Part shown: one piece after another, positions 1-8,485 of the stretch
Numbering within the stretch: position 1 is the first letter of the stretch
Layout: each line of letters begins with the position of its first letter
IMG/VR virus record: IMGVR_UViG_3300043436_001486
Coordinates: 1 to 62,453 of that record
From: a virus
Length of the DNA stretch: 62,453 nucleotides
Strand: one strand, 5' to 3'
Made by a program: the position numbers and the translations under genes
The notes under the pieces: model-generated
What the model saw: only the letters and a program-made list of their open reading frames with translations
Database searches by the model: none
What the model was told of the DNA's origin: nothing

Positions 1-1884
1 AGTCAGACGGGGAGTAATAATCTGTTTTGGGATGCTGCTAATAGTAGGTTGGGGATTGGGACTAATACGCCTGCGTATAGATTAGATGCAAATGGTAATG
101 CAAGAATAAACGGAACATTAAATATAAATAATGGCAATGGGTTATTAATAAACCATATTTTAAATGCTACTACAAATGGCGACCAACAAACTGGACTTGG
201 AATAAATGTATCATTTTCAGATGCATCATTTACGGGAGTAAACCATTATGCTTTACAAATAGCAGGTTCAGGATATTCTCAACTAACTGCTAATGTAGGT
301 CAATTTAATTTACCAACAAACGGATTTGGGTTGCAAGTTGGTTGGAATAAATCTAATGGAGGAGGAGAAACTTCTTTATGGTATAATAAGTCTGCTGGTT
401 CTACTGGAGGACTTTATATTGGAGAAAATGTTAGCGGAACTGGTACATATTATTCAAGATGGTTTTCGGGTACAGGCAACCTACTCCTCCAAAACGGAGG
501 CACATTCACCGACAGCGGTCAGCGTTTGCAGGTGCAGGGGACTACGTTATTAGCAGGTGCAGTAACAATGAATGGTTCTGTAACAGGAACAGGAAACACT
601 TCTAATTACACCGTAACTGCATCAAGCAACTTAGCAAGGTCTAAAGCGATTATAAGTACTCTTATCTCATTAGCAAACAATGATACTCTTATTGGGTTGG
701 ATATTAATCCAACATTTTCCACTGGTTCATTTACGGGAATTAATAGGTTATCATTAAGGTCAAATGGAATTTCTATATTTGGAAATTCTGCTACTGGAAC
801 AGCTTCGGGCAGGGCAGATTTGGGTGTAACAATTAATTCTTTTATAGATAATTCTGCAATAGCAGTAACAAGTCAAACAGGTAATTCATTTCATATTGAA
901 AATACCGCACAATTAAATAATGTTTACGCTAACTTTTCAATGCGAGTTGATAATGGTGGAAACGGGTTATATTCAAATATTGTATTATTTAAAAGTGCTG
1001 CTTCAACAGGTAGTTTAAGGACATATATACAAGGTTCACATTATATGTCATTGTTCAGCACAGGCAACCTTCTTCTTCAAAATGGAGGAACTCATACAGA
1101 CGCAGGTTTCCGTCTCGATGTCAACGGAACTGCGAGGTATTCGGGTAGAATTACAAGTACAGTTACAAATGATTCCGCTTTGGTTATACAATCAAGTGGA
1201 TTTTTAACACTTGGCGAGTCTGGTCAAAATATAATGAGTGCAAGTGCTGCCTTATTAATAGGTGGAGGAACTACTGGGTTAGGTATAAGATATACTATTG
1301 GTGTTGTTATTGGAAATGGAGGTGTTGGATATCATTACCTAACAGATAACTATGCTTTGTTTTCAACACAAACTGGAGCAGTCAATTTGAGCAGCGGTAT
1401 TCCTGCAAGTGCGGTTTTAGAAGCACGTTCCACTACCAAAGGTTTCCTCCCACCTCGGATGACAAATGCACAGAGAACGGCAATAAGCAGTCCAGCAGTT
1501 GGTCTTATTGTGTATTGCACAGATGCGACTGAGGGATTGTATCAGTACATAAACAACGCATGGGTTAACCTTACGGGTGTTGTAACAAATAGGCAAACGG
1601 CATCTTATACACTTGCTCTTGGTGATAGCAATGATTTAGTTGAAATGAATGTGGCAACTGCTAATAACTTAACTGTTCCACTTAACTCATCAGTCACTTT
1701 TCCAATAGGTACAAAGATTGACATTGCTCAATACGGAGCAGGGCAGACAACAGTTGTGGCAACGGGTGGAGTGACTGTGAGAAGTGCAGGTGGTGCGTTG
1801 AAATTAGCGGTACAATATAGCGGTGCAACTTTGGTTAAGATTGGAACTGATGAGTGGTATTTATTCGGAGATATAACTGTATAA
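1..1884 (+). CDS. Tail fibre, C-terminal part (5' truncated by window)
   Basis: The frame is open from base 1 to a stop at 1882-1884, so the 5' end lies outside the window; the first in-frame ATG at 49 is internal. The protein is low-complexity, rich in Gly, Asn, Thr and Ser, with repeats of the forms GNLLLQNGGT, GxRLxVxGTT and RLGIGTNTP. A conserved block, PPRMTNAQR, lies about residues 484-492, followed by a compact C-terminal domain. The same blocks occur in the fibre gene at 3500-6121. Such Gly/Asn-rich modular proteins are typical tail or appendage fibres of Bacteroidota phages that bind the cell surface. The role is inferred from these repeats and from the neighbouring lectin-like gene. 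It could be the 3' end of the gene that starts at 61008. Confidence 0.8.
   Translation, partial: SQTGSNNLFWDAANSRLGIGTNTPAYRLDANGNARINGTLNINNGNGLLINHILNATTNGDQQTGLGINVSFSDASFTGVNHYALQIAGSGYSQLTANVGQFNLPTNGFGLQVGWNKSNGGGETSLWYNKSAGSTGGLYIGENVSGTGTYYSRWFSGTGNLLLQNGGTFTDSGQRLQVQGTTLLAGAVTMNGSVTGTGNTSNYTVTASSNLARSKAIISTLISLANNDTLIGLDINPTFSTGSFTGINRLSLRSNGISIFGNSATGTASGRADLGVTINSFIDNSAIAVTSQTGNSFHIENTAQLNNVYANFSMRVDNGGNGLYSNIVLFKSAASTGSLRTYIQGSHYMSLFSTGNLLLQNGGTHTDAGFRLDVNGTARYSGRITSTVTNDSALVIQSSGFLTLGESGQNIMSASAALLIGGGTTGLGIRYTIGVVIGNGGVGYHYLTDNYALFSTQTGAVNLSSGIPASAVLEARSTTKGFLPPRMTNAQRTAISSPAVGLIVYCTDATEGLYQYINNAWVNLTGVVTNRQTASYTLALGDSNDLVEMNVATANNLTVPLNSSVTFPIGTKIDIAQYGAGQTTVVATGGVTVRSAGGALKLAVQYSGATLVKIGTDEWYLFGDITV
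515..542 (+). repeat. Fibre-module repeat, copy 1
   Basis: These 28 bases are identical to 4110-4137 in the other fibre gene and encode the GQRLQVQGTT block. A second identical pair of 23 bases lies at 1450-1472 and 5543-5565 and encodes the PPRMTNAQ block. The flanking sequence differs, so the identical blocks look like junctions between exchangeable fibre modules. Confidence 0.8.
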
Positions 1885-1885
1885 A

Positions 1886-2599
1886 ATGAGTTTAAACTTA
1901 GGAATCATAGCATCATCAAGAAGTAGTGGGATTTCCCCTGAGGCACCAATAGTTACATCTGGTTTGGTTGCGCATTATGATGCAGGTAACTCAACCTCTT
2001 ATGGAGGCATCGGTTCAACTTGGAATGACTTATCTGTAAATGCATTAAACGCTACACTTGTAAATAGTCCTGTATTTAACGTATTGAATGGTGGTAATTT
2101 TATTATAAGTCAAGTTCTAAATAACTATGTAACAGTTCCACATAATTCATTGTTTAATTTTACAACAGGTATAACTATATCTGTTTGGATTAAAACAACA
2201 AAATCTGTTGATGGATATATTGCGACTAAGGGAGAAAACTCATTTTTTTTATGCGTAGGTCCAGCAGGAACAACGGCAGGTAAAGCATCACTTTTTTTAC
2301 AAGGAACAGGTGGTGGTTGGGCACAATCGGCAACAACTGTATCAACTGGCAATTGGGTAAACATAACTGCAACTTGGGCAAGTAATACAACAAGGTTTTA
2401 CATAAACGGGGCATTAGATTCTACAAATACAAGAAGTGGAACAAGTTTATCAACTGGCACAAGTCCTGTTTATTTTTGTTGGAGAAATGTACCAATAATG
2501 AATGCAAATATTAGTATATACATGTTCTACAATAGAGCATTAAACGAAACAGAGGTATTACAAAACTTTAACGCAAGAAAATCAAGGTACGGACTATAA
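1886..2599 (+). CDS. LamG/concanavalin A-like lectin-fold tail protein
   Basis: 237 aa, starting 1 nt after the preceding fibre gene ends. The region VTSGLVAHYDAGN...WNDLSVNALNATLVN (residues about 23-58) is the usual entry to LamG/jelly-roll domains of phage appendage proteins. It is followed by FTTGITISVWIKT and by GNWVNITATWASNTTRFYINGAL, the classical LamG core, ending in YMFYNRALNETEVLQNF. These features predict a carbohydrate-binding beta-sandwich. Position directly behind a fibre suggests an adhesin tip or receptor-binding accessory on the virion. The fold call is strong; the ligand is unknown. Confidence 0.8.
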   Translation: MSLNLGIIASSRSSGISPEAPIVTSGLVAHYDAGNSTSYGGIGSTWNDLSVNALNATLVNSPVFNVLNGGNFIISQVLNNYVTVPHNSLFNFTTGITISVWIKTTKSVDGYIATKGENSFFLCVGPAGTTAGKASLFLQGTGGGWAQSATTVSTGNWVNITATWASNTTRFYINGALDSTNTRSGTSLSTGTSPVYFCWRNVPIMNANISIYMFYNRALNETEVLQNFNARKSRYGL

Positions 2600-2611
2600 A
2601 AAATAATAAAT

Positions 2612-2884
2612 ATGGCAAATATTCAACCCGTTAGTGTATGGTATAAAGGAGAAGAAAAAAATGCAAATGTATTTACTCTTTATTCTACTTATGATAACTT
2701 AATAGACAATGCAACATTCAAGTACAATTTAATTTCAGATAATGGAATTGATGGTTCTTTAATTTTATTAGTAGATGATTTATCTATCAATGGTGCAGAT
2801 TATGAGCAATGGGATGCAGAGGTAGATGCAAATGCTTGGATTTACAATTGGGCAGCAAGTAAGTTAAACCTAACAATTATATAA
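2612..2884 (+). CDS. Small tail-region protein, paralogue A
   Basis: 90 aa of unknown function. It opens MANIQPVSVWYKGEEKNAN and ends NAWIYNWAASKLNLTII. The next gene (2887-3183) has the same pattern (ISPINVWVNGESKVA ... NAWIYNWSAEKLNLEIL), so the two arose by tandem duplication. Neither has a signal peptide or membrane segment. Position between a lectin-like protein and a fibre suggests a virion appendage component; this is inference. Confidence 0.75.
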   Translation: MANIQPVSVWYKGEEKNANVFTLYSTYDNLIDNATFKYNLISDNGIDGSLILLVDDLSINGADYEQWDAEVDANAWIYNWAASKLNLTII

Positions 2885-2886
2885 AA

Positions 2887-3183
2887 ATGGCAAAACAAAT
2901 CTCACCTATCAATGTATGGGTAAATGGCGAAAGCAAAGTAGCAGAGTATTTTCAAGTGACTTGCATCAATGACAACTACGAATCAAGTGCTACCAATTAT
3001 TGGCAGTTGTTCACCAAAGTTGTAGATGCTGAAGGTGTTGAATCTCAAGGCGAGCAAGTTGCTCAAGGCAATCTCACGATTCAGGGCGAGGACTACGTTT
3101 TGTGGGGTGACCAACCCGCAATGGCGATTAACGCTTGGATTTACAATTGGAGTGCAGAGAAGCTGAATCTTGAGATTCTCTAA
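2887..3183 (+). CDS. Small tail-region protein, paralogue B
   Basis: 98 aa, starting 2 nt after paralogue A. Shared features with A are the N-terminal 'I.PVxVWxxGExK' pattern, a central 'L.I.G.DY..W' motif and the C-terminal NAWIYNW...KLNL. Its codons are visibly GC-richer than those of A, so the copies either diverged or came from different sources. No domain is recognised. Probably a structural accessory of the tail fibre cluster. Confidence 0.75.
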   Translation: MAKQISPINVWVNGESKVAEYFQVTCINDNYESSATNYWQLFTKVVDAEGVESQGEQVAQGNLTIQGEDYVLWGDQPAMAINAWIYNWSAEKLNLEIL

Positions 3184-3234
3184 GGCAAAAGACGAACTAC
3201 GGCCCTGCCAATACTGGTGGGGCTATACTCGTTT

Positions 3235-3489
3235 ATGAAGAGGCATACAAAGTTGTACATGGACTACTTCGGCTACGTAGCTGATGACGTAATCCTATGC
3301 GAAATCTGTGGCAGGAGAGCCCAAGACATACATCATGTTCATTGCAGAGGCATGGGTGGAAGTGACAAAAAAGACGAAATTTCCAACCTTATGGCCGTAT
3401 GCAGGGATTGCCATATAAAATTCGGTGACAAGAAACAGTACATAGACTACCTAACAGACATACACAATCAGCACTTAAAAAATAAGTAA
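3235..3489 (+). CDS. HNH endonuclease
   Basis: 84 aa. The first ATG of the frame, at 3235, is preferred over an upstream GTG at 3217. A compact HNH/zinc finger is visible: CEICG, then DIHHVHCRGMGG with the catalytic His pair, then NLMAVCRDCHIKFG with the second CxxC and the final His. The usual role is a sequence-tolerant nickase or endonuclease; in phages it may aid packaging or act as a free-standing homing nuclease. It sits between tail genes, and its stop codon lies inside the candidate promoter of the next gene. Confidence 0.8.
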   Translation: MKRHTKLYMDYFGYVADDVILCEICGRRAQDIHHVHCRGMGGSDKKDEISNLMAVCRDCHIKFGDKKQYIDYLTDIHNQHLKNK

Positions 3490-3494
3490 ATTTG
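3487..3494 (+). promoter_or_regulatory. Candidate -7 box TAAATTTG
   Basis: This TAnnTTTG match lies 5 nt before the ATG of the fibre gene at 3500 and includes the stop codon of the HNH gene. No TTTG box is seen at the -33 spacing. If used, transcription would begin at or next to the start codon. Confidence 0.4.
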
Positions 3495-3499
3495 CTATT

Positions 3500-6121
3500 A
3501 TGGCAATGAATAAGCAACGTAAAAGCTCAAACCTGCTGAACATACTAAACTATGACGATGCAGGTAATATAGTACTTAGAGACTACAGTCAGACTATTAG
3601 GTACAACTGGAACGGCACAATACACGCCTTTACGGGGCCCTTGAGCATCAGCTCAATAGCAGCTGCTGTGACGGACACAGACAGGTTCCTAGTCTCTGAC
3701 GGTGGTGTGCTTAAGTATAGGACGGGTGCTGAGGTATTGTCTGACATAGGTGCAATAGGCGGTAGCGGAACAGCAGGACAAGTTGCATATTGGAATGGAA
3801 CGAGTTCACAGACGGGTTCAAATAATTTGTTTTGGAATAGTGCAAATTCAAGATTAGGAATCGGTACTAATTCACCTTTATATAATTTGCATAATGTTGG
3901 AACATCTGCTTTTGATAATGGTGGAAGTGGAGATGCGATGGCAATTTTAAACAATGGTTACATTGTTTTAGGGTCAACAAGATTTAGAGCATTTGGTGCA
4001 ACTTTTCAATTTCAAGATGCTTCATTTAATACAAAAGTTTCATTTAATACTGGTGGTCAAGTAATTTTTAACACAGGTGGTAATGTTACAATAGGCACAC
4101 TAACCGATGGCGGTCAGCGTTTGCAGGTGCAGGGGACAACGTTGTTGAATGGTGCGACAACAATCAGCGGAAGTACAACTGCATCAAGTGCTATTGCAAG
4201 AGGTGGACTGCTGAACACTACCCTTGTCGCATCTGCAAACAATGATGTGCTTGTTGGTCTTGATGTAAACCCTACGTTTACAAATGGTGCGTTTACGGGG
4301 GTAAGTAATATTGCTCTTAGAGTTAATGGTTTTTTACAAGCGTCAAATTTTAAAACTACAATATCAGGAAATCCTAATCAATCTACAACAGTAATAATAG
4401 GAAGTGGTGTAGGGAATAATATTACCCAAGAAAATAATATATGTATAGGAGGAGTAAATAATGGTATAGGAAGAACAACTGCACAATCTTTAACAATCGG
4501 TGCAAATAATACAATAGTAGGACAAGGTTCTGCATCATATATAACAACTGGAAATCAAAATTCAGTTCTTGGAAGTAGGGCATTAGGTGGTAATAGTACA
4601 ACAATGTCCAGCAATATTGCATTAGGAGATGAGGCATTGCGTAATAATACTGGTAGTAACAACGTATCAGTAGGTGCTACATCAGCACTTAATGTAACAA
4701 GTGGAAGTGGCAATTTATTTTTAGGAGATAATGCTGCAAGGTTTCAAGCAAATGGTTCAACAAATCTTGCTCTTACTGGTAATAATAATATTTACATTGG
4801 TCAACAAGTAAGAGGATTTAACAACACAGACACAAATGCTATTGTAATAGGTAGCGTTGGTATTGGTTTAGGTTCTAACACAACAGTAATAGGCAATAGT
4901 TCAACAACGGATACTGCCATATATGGTAGGATGCTTGTAAACTATTCATCTCCTGTAATTGGTACTCATGCTCTCGATGTCAACGGCACTGCGAGGGTGA
5001 GAGAATACCTTTATATGTTACGTTCAGATGCTGCTACAACTGTTGCTGCTCTGACATTTCAGTCGGGAGGCACTATTGACATAGGAACTACATTTAGGGT
5101 ACTCTCAACAAATCGTTGGGATAATATAACAAGCAGTTCATCTTATATCCAAAATGGTTACACAACAAAAACATTTGTTACAACAAATGCGGCAAACGCA
5201 AGTTTTAGTTCATACGATTTTTCTGCTTCAAATGAATATCAACCAACGATTGCAAACTTATACACGCAAAAGTTGATAAATGGTGCTATGACAATTAATA
5301 GCACCGCTGGAACAAATAATTTTCATGGAATTTCTATATCTACAATAGATAATTCAGCATCAATTTCTAATAATGTGTATGCAGTATATGCTGATGCAAC
5401 ACTTGGAACAAATGCTTCAGCAAATCGTTGGGCGGGGTATTTTGTTGGGCGTGGGTATTTTAGTCAAGCATTATCAATCGGAACTAATTCTCCTTCTGCA
5501 TCAGCAATTCTACAAGCAGATTCCACTACTCGTGGATTCTTGCCACCTCGGATGACAAATGCACAAAAGAACGCAATCAGTAGTCCTGCGGCAGGGTTGG
5601 TAGTATATGACAATACAGACAACTACTTAAGCCTGTACAACGGAACTAACTGGCAGAATATTGTTTCTCCTAATTCTAGCGGTAACGTGCTTATAGGAAC
5701 TACTGCTGACCAAGGCTATCGCGTACAGATAACATCAGCAAGTGCAGACAGTCAACTAAACGTATGGGGAGCAGCATCTCCTTCAATCAGGCTTGACAAT
5801 GCAGCAAGTGGTGCAACACAAAGGTTTGTAATAGGATTAGCCACAGCTACAAATAACTTTATTCAAGGTGCAAATGCTGGAGACGTCTGTATGACACCCG
5901 GAACAAGCTCCGCATTAGTATTTGGAATGTGGCAAACCTCTAGCTCTAGTGAGGTTATGAGAATCTCAACATCCTCAAACGTGCTGATTGGGAAGAATAC
6001 AGACAGTGGGCAAAAGCTACAGGTGGTTGGCAAGGTAAACCTTACAAGCCTTCCAACATCAGCCACAGGACTTATGGCAGGCGACGTATGGAACAATGGG
6101 GGAGTCTTAAATATAGTCTAA
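3500..6121 (+). CDS. Modular tail fibre protein
   Basis: 873 aa. The N-terminus (about 1-90) ends with VTDTDRFLVSDGGVLKYRTGAEVLSDIG, a common fibre entry segment. It is followed by Gly/Asn/Thr-rich modules: QVAYWNGTSSQTGSNNLFW, RLGIGTNSP, GQRLQVQGTT, a trimeric-autotransporter-like stretch with GDEALRNNTGSNNVSVG, a second SNVLIGKNTDSGQKLQV and a PPRMTNAQKN block. These resemble beta-helical or trimeric fibre shafts. The blocks are shared with the partial fibre at 1-1884. The likely role is host recognition. The C-terminus, LMAGDVWNNGGVLNIV, is a frequent fibre ending. Confidence 0.85.
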   Translation: MAMNKQRKSSNLLNILNYDDAGNIVLRDYSQTIRYNWNGTIHAFTGPLSISSIAAAVTDTDRFLVSDGGVLKYRTGAEVLSDIGAIGGSGTAGQVAYWNGTSSQTGSNNLFWNSANSRLGIGTNSPLYNLHNVGTSAFDNGGSGDAMAILNNGYIVLGSTRFRAFGATFQFQDASFNTKVSFNTGGQVIFNTGGNVTIGTLTDGGQRLQVQGTTLLNGATTISGSTTASSAIARGGLLNTTLVASANNDVLVGLDVNPTFTNGAFTGVSNIALRVNGFLQASNFKTTISGNPNQSTTVIIGSGVGNNITQENNICIGGVNNGIGRTTAQSLTIGANNTIVGQGSASYITTGNQNSVLGSRALGGNSTTMSSNIALGDEALRNNTGSNNVSVGATSALNVTSGSGNLFLGDNAARFQANGSTNLALTGNNNIYIGQQVRGFNNTDTNAIVIGSVGIGLGSNTTVIGNSSTTDTAIYGRMLVNYSSPVIGTHALDVNGTARVREYLYMLRSDAATTVAALTFQSGGTIDIGTTFRVLSTNRWDNITSSSSYIQNGYTTKTFVTTNAANASFSSYDFSASNEYQPTIANLYTQKLINGAMTINSTAGTNNFHGISISTIDNSASISNNVYAVYADATLGTNASANRWAGYFVGRGYFSQALSIGTNSPSASAILQADSTTRGFLPPRMTNAQKNAISSPAAGLVVYDNTDNYLSLYNGTNWQNIVSPNSSGNVLIGTTADQGYRVQITSASADSQLNVWGAASPSIRLDNAASGATQRFVIGLATATNNFIQGANAGDVCMTPGTSSALVFGMWQTSSSSEVMRISTSSNVLIGKNTDSGQKLQVVGKVNLTSLPTSATGLMAGDVWNNGGVLNIV

Positions 6122-6144
6122 TACGCTATATTTATTAAAATACT

Positions 6145-6152
6145 TATATTTG
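6145..6152 (+). promoter_or_regulatory. Candidate -7 box TATATTTG
   Basis: An exact Bacteroidota-type -7 box 18 nt before the ATG at 6171. No TTTG is seen 19 bp upstream. It would start the lysis and accessory operon. Confidence 0.5.
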
Positions 6153-6170
6153 TACACAAATACACAAACA

Positions 6171-6605
6171 ATGGAAAAAGCAACACTTAAAATCGTTCAG
6201 TTTTACAATTTGGAAGCTGAATTGAATGGAACACAAAACCCGCAAACAGGCGAAAAGCTTACAAAAGGACTTCTGTCTGAAAGGCTTCAGCTTAAAACAA
6301 AGTACTGGCTGTCTGACTTGTCCAAGAAGGTAAAGGAACAAACAGACGCTTGTAACGAACTTAGAAACGACTTGATTAAGAAGTACGGAGAGGAGAAAGA
6401 TGGACAGATTTCTGTTCCTGTTTCTGTGAAAGAAGACGATAAGGACATTCTTAACCCCAATTTTGTTTCATTCCAGTCGGAATTTGAAGCGCTGCTAAAT
6501 GAGGAAAGGGAGATTGAGTATAAGCAGCTTTCTATTGACGACTTGGGTAGCATTGAAACAGAAGAAGTATATAACACTCTTTTCAGCTTGTTAAAATTTG
6601 ATTAA
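6171..6605 (+). CDS. Hypothetical protein, start of lysis operon
   Basis: 144 aa. The ATG at 6171, 18 nt behind a TATATTTG box, is preferred; the frame extends upstream only to a TTG inside that box. It is charged and helical (YWLSDLSKKVKEQTDACNELRNDLIKKYGEE), with no signal peptide or membrane span. The stop codon overlaps the next start, suggesting co-translation with the membrane-associated genes downstream. No family is recognised. Confidence 0.7.
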   Translation: MEKATLKIVQFYNLEAELNGTQNPQTGEKLTKGLLSERLQLKTKYWLSDLSKKVKEQTDACNELRNDLIKKYGEEKDGQISVPVSVKEDDKDILNPNFVSFQSEFEALLNEEREIEYKQLSIDDLGSIETEEVYNTLFSLLKFD

Positions 6606-6886
6606 TGGATTTGCAACTAAAGTTAGGTAAGATGGAAGAAAGACTAGATGAATTAGAAGTCAAAATTGACTTAATAGATGCTAAACTTTCTACAGTTATT
6701 GATGCTTTAGTTGGAAACAAAATCCTTAAGTCTGACGGTTTAGTCAGCAGATTGGAAAAGTTTGAAAAGGAGTTGCAGGAATTAAAAGAGTTTAAAAACA
6801 AAATACTCTACGGGGTGGCAGCTATTGTCAGCCTTGGAATAGCCTTAGATTTCTTTTTAAAAGCTTACCTCAATCTGAAAAAGTGA
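6605..6886 (+). CDS. Coiled-coil protein with C-terminal membrane segment (XhlA-like)
   Basis: 93 aa. Residues 1-68 form a heptad-rich coiled coil (MEERLDELEVKIDLIDAKL ... LEKFEKELQELKEFK). Residues about 70-86 (ILYGVAAIVSLGIALDF) form one hydrophobic span followed by a lysine-rich end. This layout is that of haemolysin XhlA-like proteins that work with phage holins. The neighbours are membrane and lysis genes, so a role in host lysis is plausible. Only topology supports the call. Confidence 0.65.
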   Translation: MDLQLKLGKMEERLDELEVKIDLIDAKLSTVIDALVGNKILKSDGLVSRLEKFEKELQELKEFKNKILYGVAAIVSLGIALDFFLKAYLNLKK

Positions 6887-7482
6887 AATTAATCATACAA
6901 AACTCACGCAGCATTTTCGCCTTTCTTTTAGGCGCACTTGCTGCGTTTTATTTTAGAGGTTGCTTTCCTCAGCCAGCTACTCAAAAAATAGTTAAGGTTG
7001 ACGGCAAGAAATACGAAGTAATAGCATCTAAGTCCGACACAGAATACATTACCAAGACTGAAAAGAAGTATATTAAAGGCGAAGACATTTACCACGACAC
7101 TACAATACTGGTAGAAGTTCCTGCTGATGTAGACACGGCAGCGATTCTTTTAAACTTTTACGCTAAAAACGTATTTACAGACACTTTTGCTATTGAATAC
7201 GGGAAGTTTATAATAAGAGACACAGTACAATTTAACAAGGTTTTGGGGCGTTCTTACTACGCCGATTTGTTAGTTCCGGTTATAACTAATACCCAAATAG
7301 TAAAAGAAAGGCCTAAGGTACAGGTGTTTGCAGGAGTTGGTGCAGGGGTTTACAACTACAACATCAGCGAGGTTAGTGCGCATTTATTCCTAAAGACTAA
7401 GAAGAATACCCTGTTTGGTGTAGGTGCTGGGGCGTTTAATAACAAGATTAATTATAAGTTCAATATATTAAAAAAGTTATGA
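6883..7482 (+). CDS. Membrane-anchored protein of the lysis region
   Basis: 199 aa, overlapping the preceding gene by 4 nt. The N-terminal span SIFAFLLGALAAFYFRGCF acts as a signal anchor. The middle (about 40-140) is polar. The C-terminus VQVFAGVGAGVYNY...LFGVGAGAFNNKINYKFNI alternates like outer-membrane beta strands. A protein with an inner-membrane anchor and an outer-membrane-like end could span the envelope as a spanin-type disruptor; this is inference. No family is recognised with certainty. Confidence 0.65.
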   Translation: MKLIIQNSRSIFAFLLGALAAFYFRGCFPQPATQKIVKVDGKKYEVIASKSDTEYITKTEKKYIKGEDIYHDTTILVEVPADVDTAAILLNFYAKNVFTDTFAIEYGKFIIRDTVQFNKVLGRSYYADLLVPVITNTQIVKERPKVQVFAGVGAGVYNYNISEVSAHLFLKTKKNTLFGVGAGAFNNKINYKFNILKKL

Positions 7483-7724
7483 GTAAGGCAATACTTGAAT
7501 ATAACCTCTTAAATTCAGAGGATTTGGCATCTTATACCAGAGCTGTCAATGCCGACAAGATGGCTTCAGCGTTATTTGAGATTCAGTATAACATGCTTAG
7601 GAAGATTAGGCATATTATTGAGTCTAAGGATGTTGATTCTCATGATGCGCTAGATTTAGTTGCTACCGAGATGGCAAATATATTAAACGATTGCTATTTA
7701 AACGTAGAGGAGATTACACAATGA
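7479..7724 (+). CDS. Hypothetical phage protein
   Basis: 81 aa, soluble and helical, overlapping both neighbours by 4 nt (ATGA junctions). The motif 'MASALFEIQYNMLRKIRHIIESKD' resembles small conserved phage proteins of unknown function. Translational coupling places it in the lysis/accessory operon. Confidence 0.7.
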   Translation: MSKAILEYNLLNSEDLASYTRAVNADKMASALFEIQYNMLRKIRHIIESKDVDSHDALDLVATEMANILNDCYLNVEEITQ

Positions 7725-7990
7725 GAAAAGAACACAAAAACCCAGAAGGAGGACTAACTGCAGCAGGCAGGGCATACTTCAAGAGGACTGAAGGCGCTAA
7801 CCTAAAAGCGCCCGTAAAAGAAGGAACTAACCCAAGAAGGGTTTCTTTCGCTGCTAGGTTTGCTTGCATGAAGGGCCCTATGGAAAAACCTAATGGCGAG
7901 CCTACCAGAAAAGCCTTAGCGTTGAAAGCTTGGGGATTTGGTAGTGTAGATGCAGCCAGAAATTTTGCAAACAAAAACAAAAAGAAATGA
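7721..7990 (+). CDS. DUF6321-like basic protein
   Basis: 89 aa; the ATG at 7721 overlaps the previous stop. The pattern PEGGLTAAGRAYFKRTEGANLK, then RRVSFAARFACMKGP, then GEPTRKALALKAWGFGS, matches my recollection of DUF6321, small basic proteins found in phages and giant viruses. The net charge is strongly positive, which suits nucleic acid binding. The function is unknown. A second basic viral-type family (DUF5872-like) is encoded at 33380-33754. Confidence 0.7.
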   Translation: MRKEHKNPEGGLTAAGRAYFKRTEGANLKAPVKEGTNPRRVSFAARFACMKGPMEKPNGEPTRKALALKAWGFGSVDAARNFANKNKKK

Positions 7991-8238
7991 TAAAGAACTT
8001 TATTTGGAGCCTATTGGCTGAAGATGGAAAGATTAGCAGCAAGAGATTTGCTGGTATTATGGCAACAGTTTTTCTGTGTGTAACCCTACTTTGGAATAGC
8101 TTCAGCGAAGAACATATTGCGCCTTCTACCATTCTTGTTGAGTGTGTAACGGCAGTAGCAATTGGTTCTCTTGGCATCTCAGCAGCACAAACAATATTTA
8201 AAAAGAAAGAAGATGGCAGTAGCGAAAAAGAAGGCTAG
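7987..8238 (+). CDS. Holin-like protein, two membrane segments
   Basis: 83 aa. Two hydrophobic stretches (about 22-38, FAGIMATVFLCVTLLW; about 48-68, ILVECVTAVAIGSLGISAA) are separated by a short polar turn and followed by a charged tail KKKEDGSSEKEG. Size, topology and position a few genes before the endolysin fit a class II holin, which would release the endolysin to the cell wall. No family match can be confirmed. Confidence 0.65.
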   Translation: MIKNFIWSLLAEDGKISSKRFAGIMATVFLCVTLLWNSFSEEHIAPSTILVECVTAVAIGSLGISAAQTIFKKKEDGSSEKEG

Positions 8239-8485
8239 TCCTACACTAAACCCAATAACCAGCATAGTTAGCTTTGAGCAGTTCAAGAAGAGCCCTGTGG
8301 CAGCTGTTGCGTTCCTGTGCATATGCGGAATGTCTTTCCTGTACTACAGGGGAGAGTCTGAGAGGGAGAAGATGTGGAACATTGTAGCCGCACAGAATGA
8401 GAAGATTAGGAAGTCTGACAGCACCTCTGCTGCTGCCTTGTCTCAGATTCAAATACTGAAGAAGCTTAAGCAAATCCCAGAATGA
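8213..8485 (+). CDS. Single-span membrane protein, possible spanin or lysis accessory
   Basis: 90 aa. The ATG at 8213 lies inside the holin-like gene in another frame; an upstream start at 8162 would lengthen the overlap without adding a recognisable domain. One membrane span (VAAVAFLCICGMSFLYY, about 28-44) is followed by a charged helical region (ESEREKMWNIVAAQNEKIRK). This N-in, periplasmic coiled-coil layout is that of inner-membrane spanins. Overlap 4 nt with the next gene. Confidence 0.65.
   Translation: MAVAKKKASPTLNPITSIVSFEQFKKSPVAAVAFLCICGMSFLYYRGESEREKMWNIVAAQNEKIRKSDSTSAAALSQIQILKKLKQIPE

Noticed and set aside
3191-3224. Terminator between 3183 and the HNH gene
   Set aside because: The GCCC/GGGC stem has an internal mismatch loop and no T-run follows.
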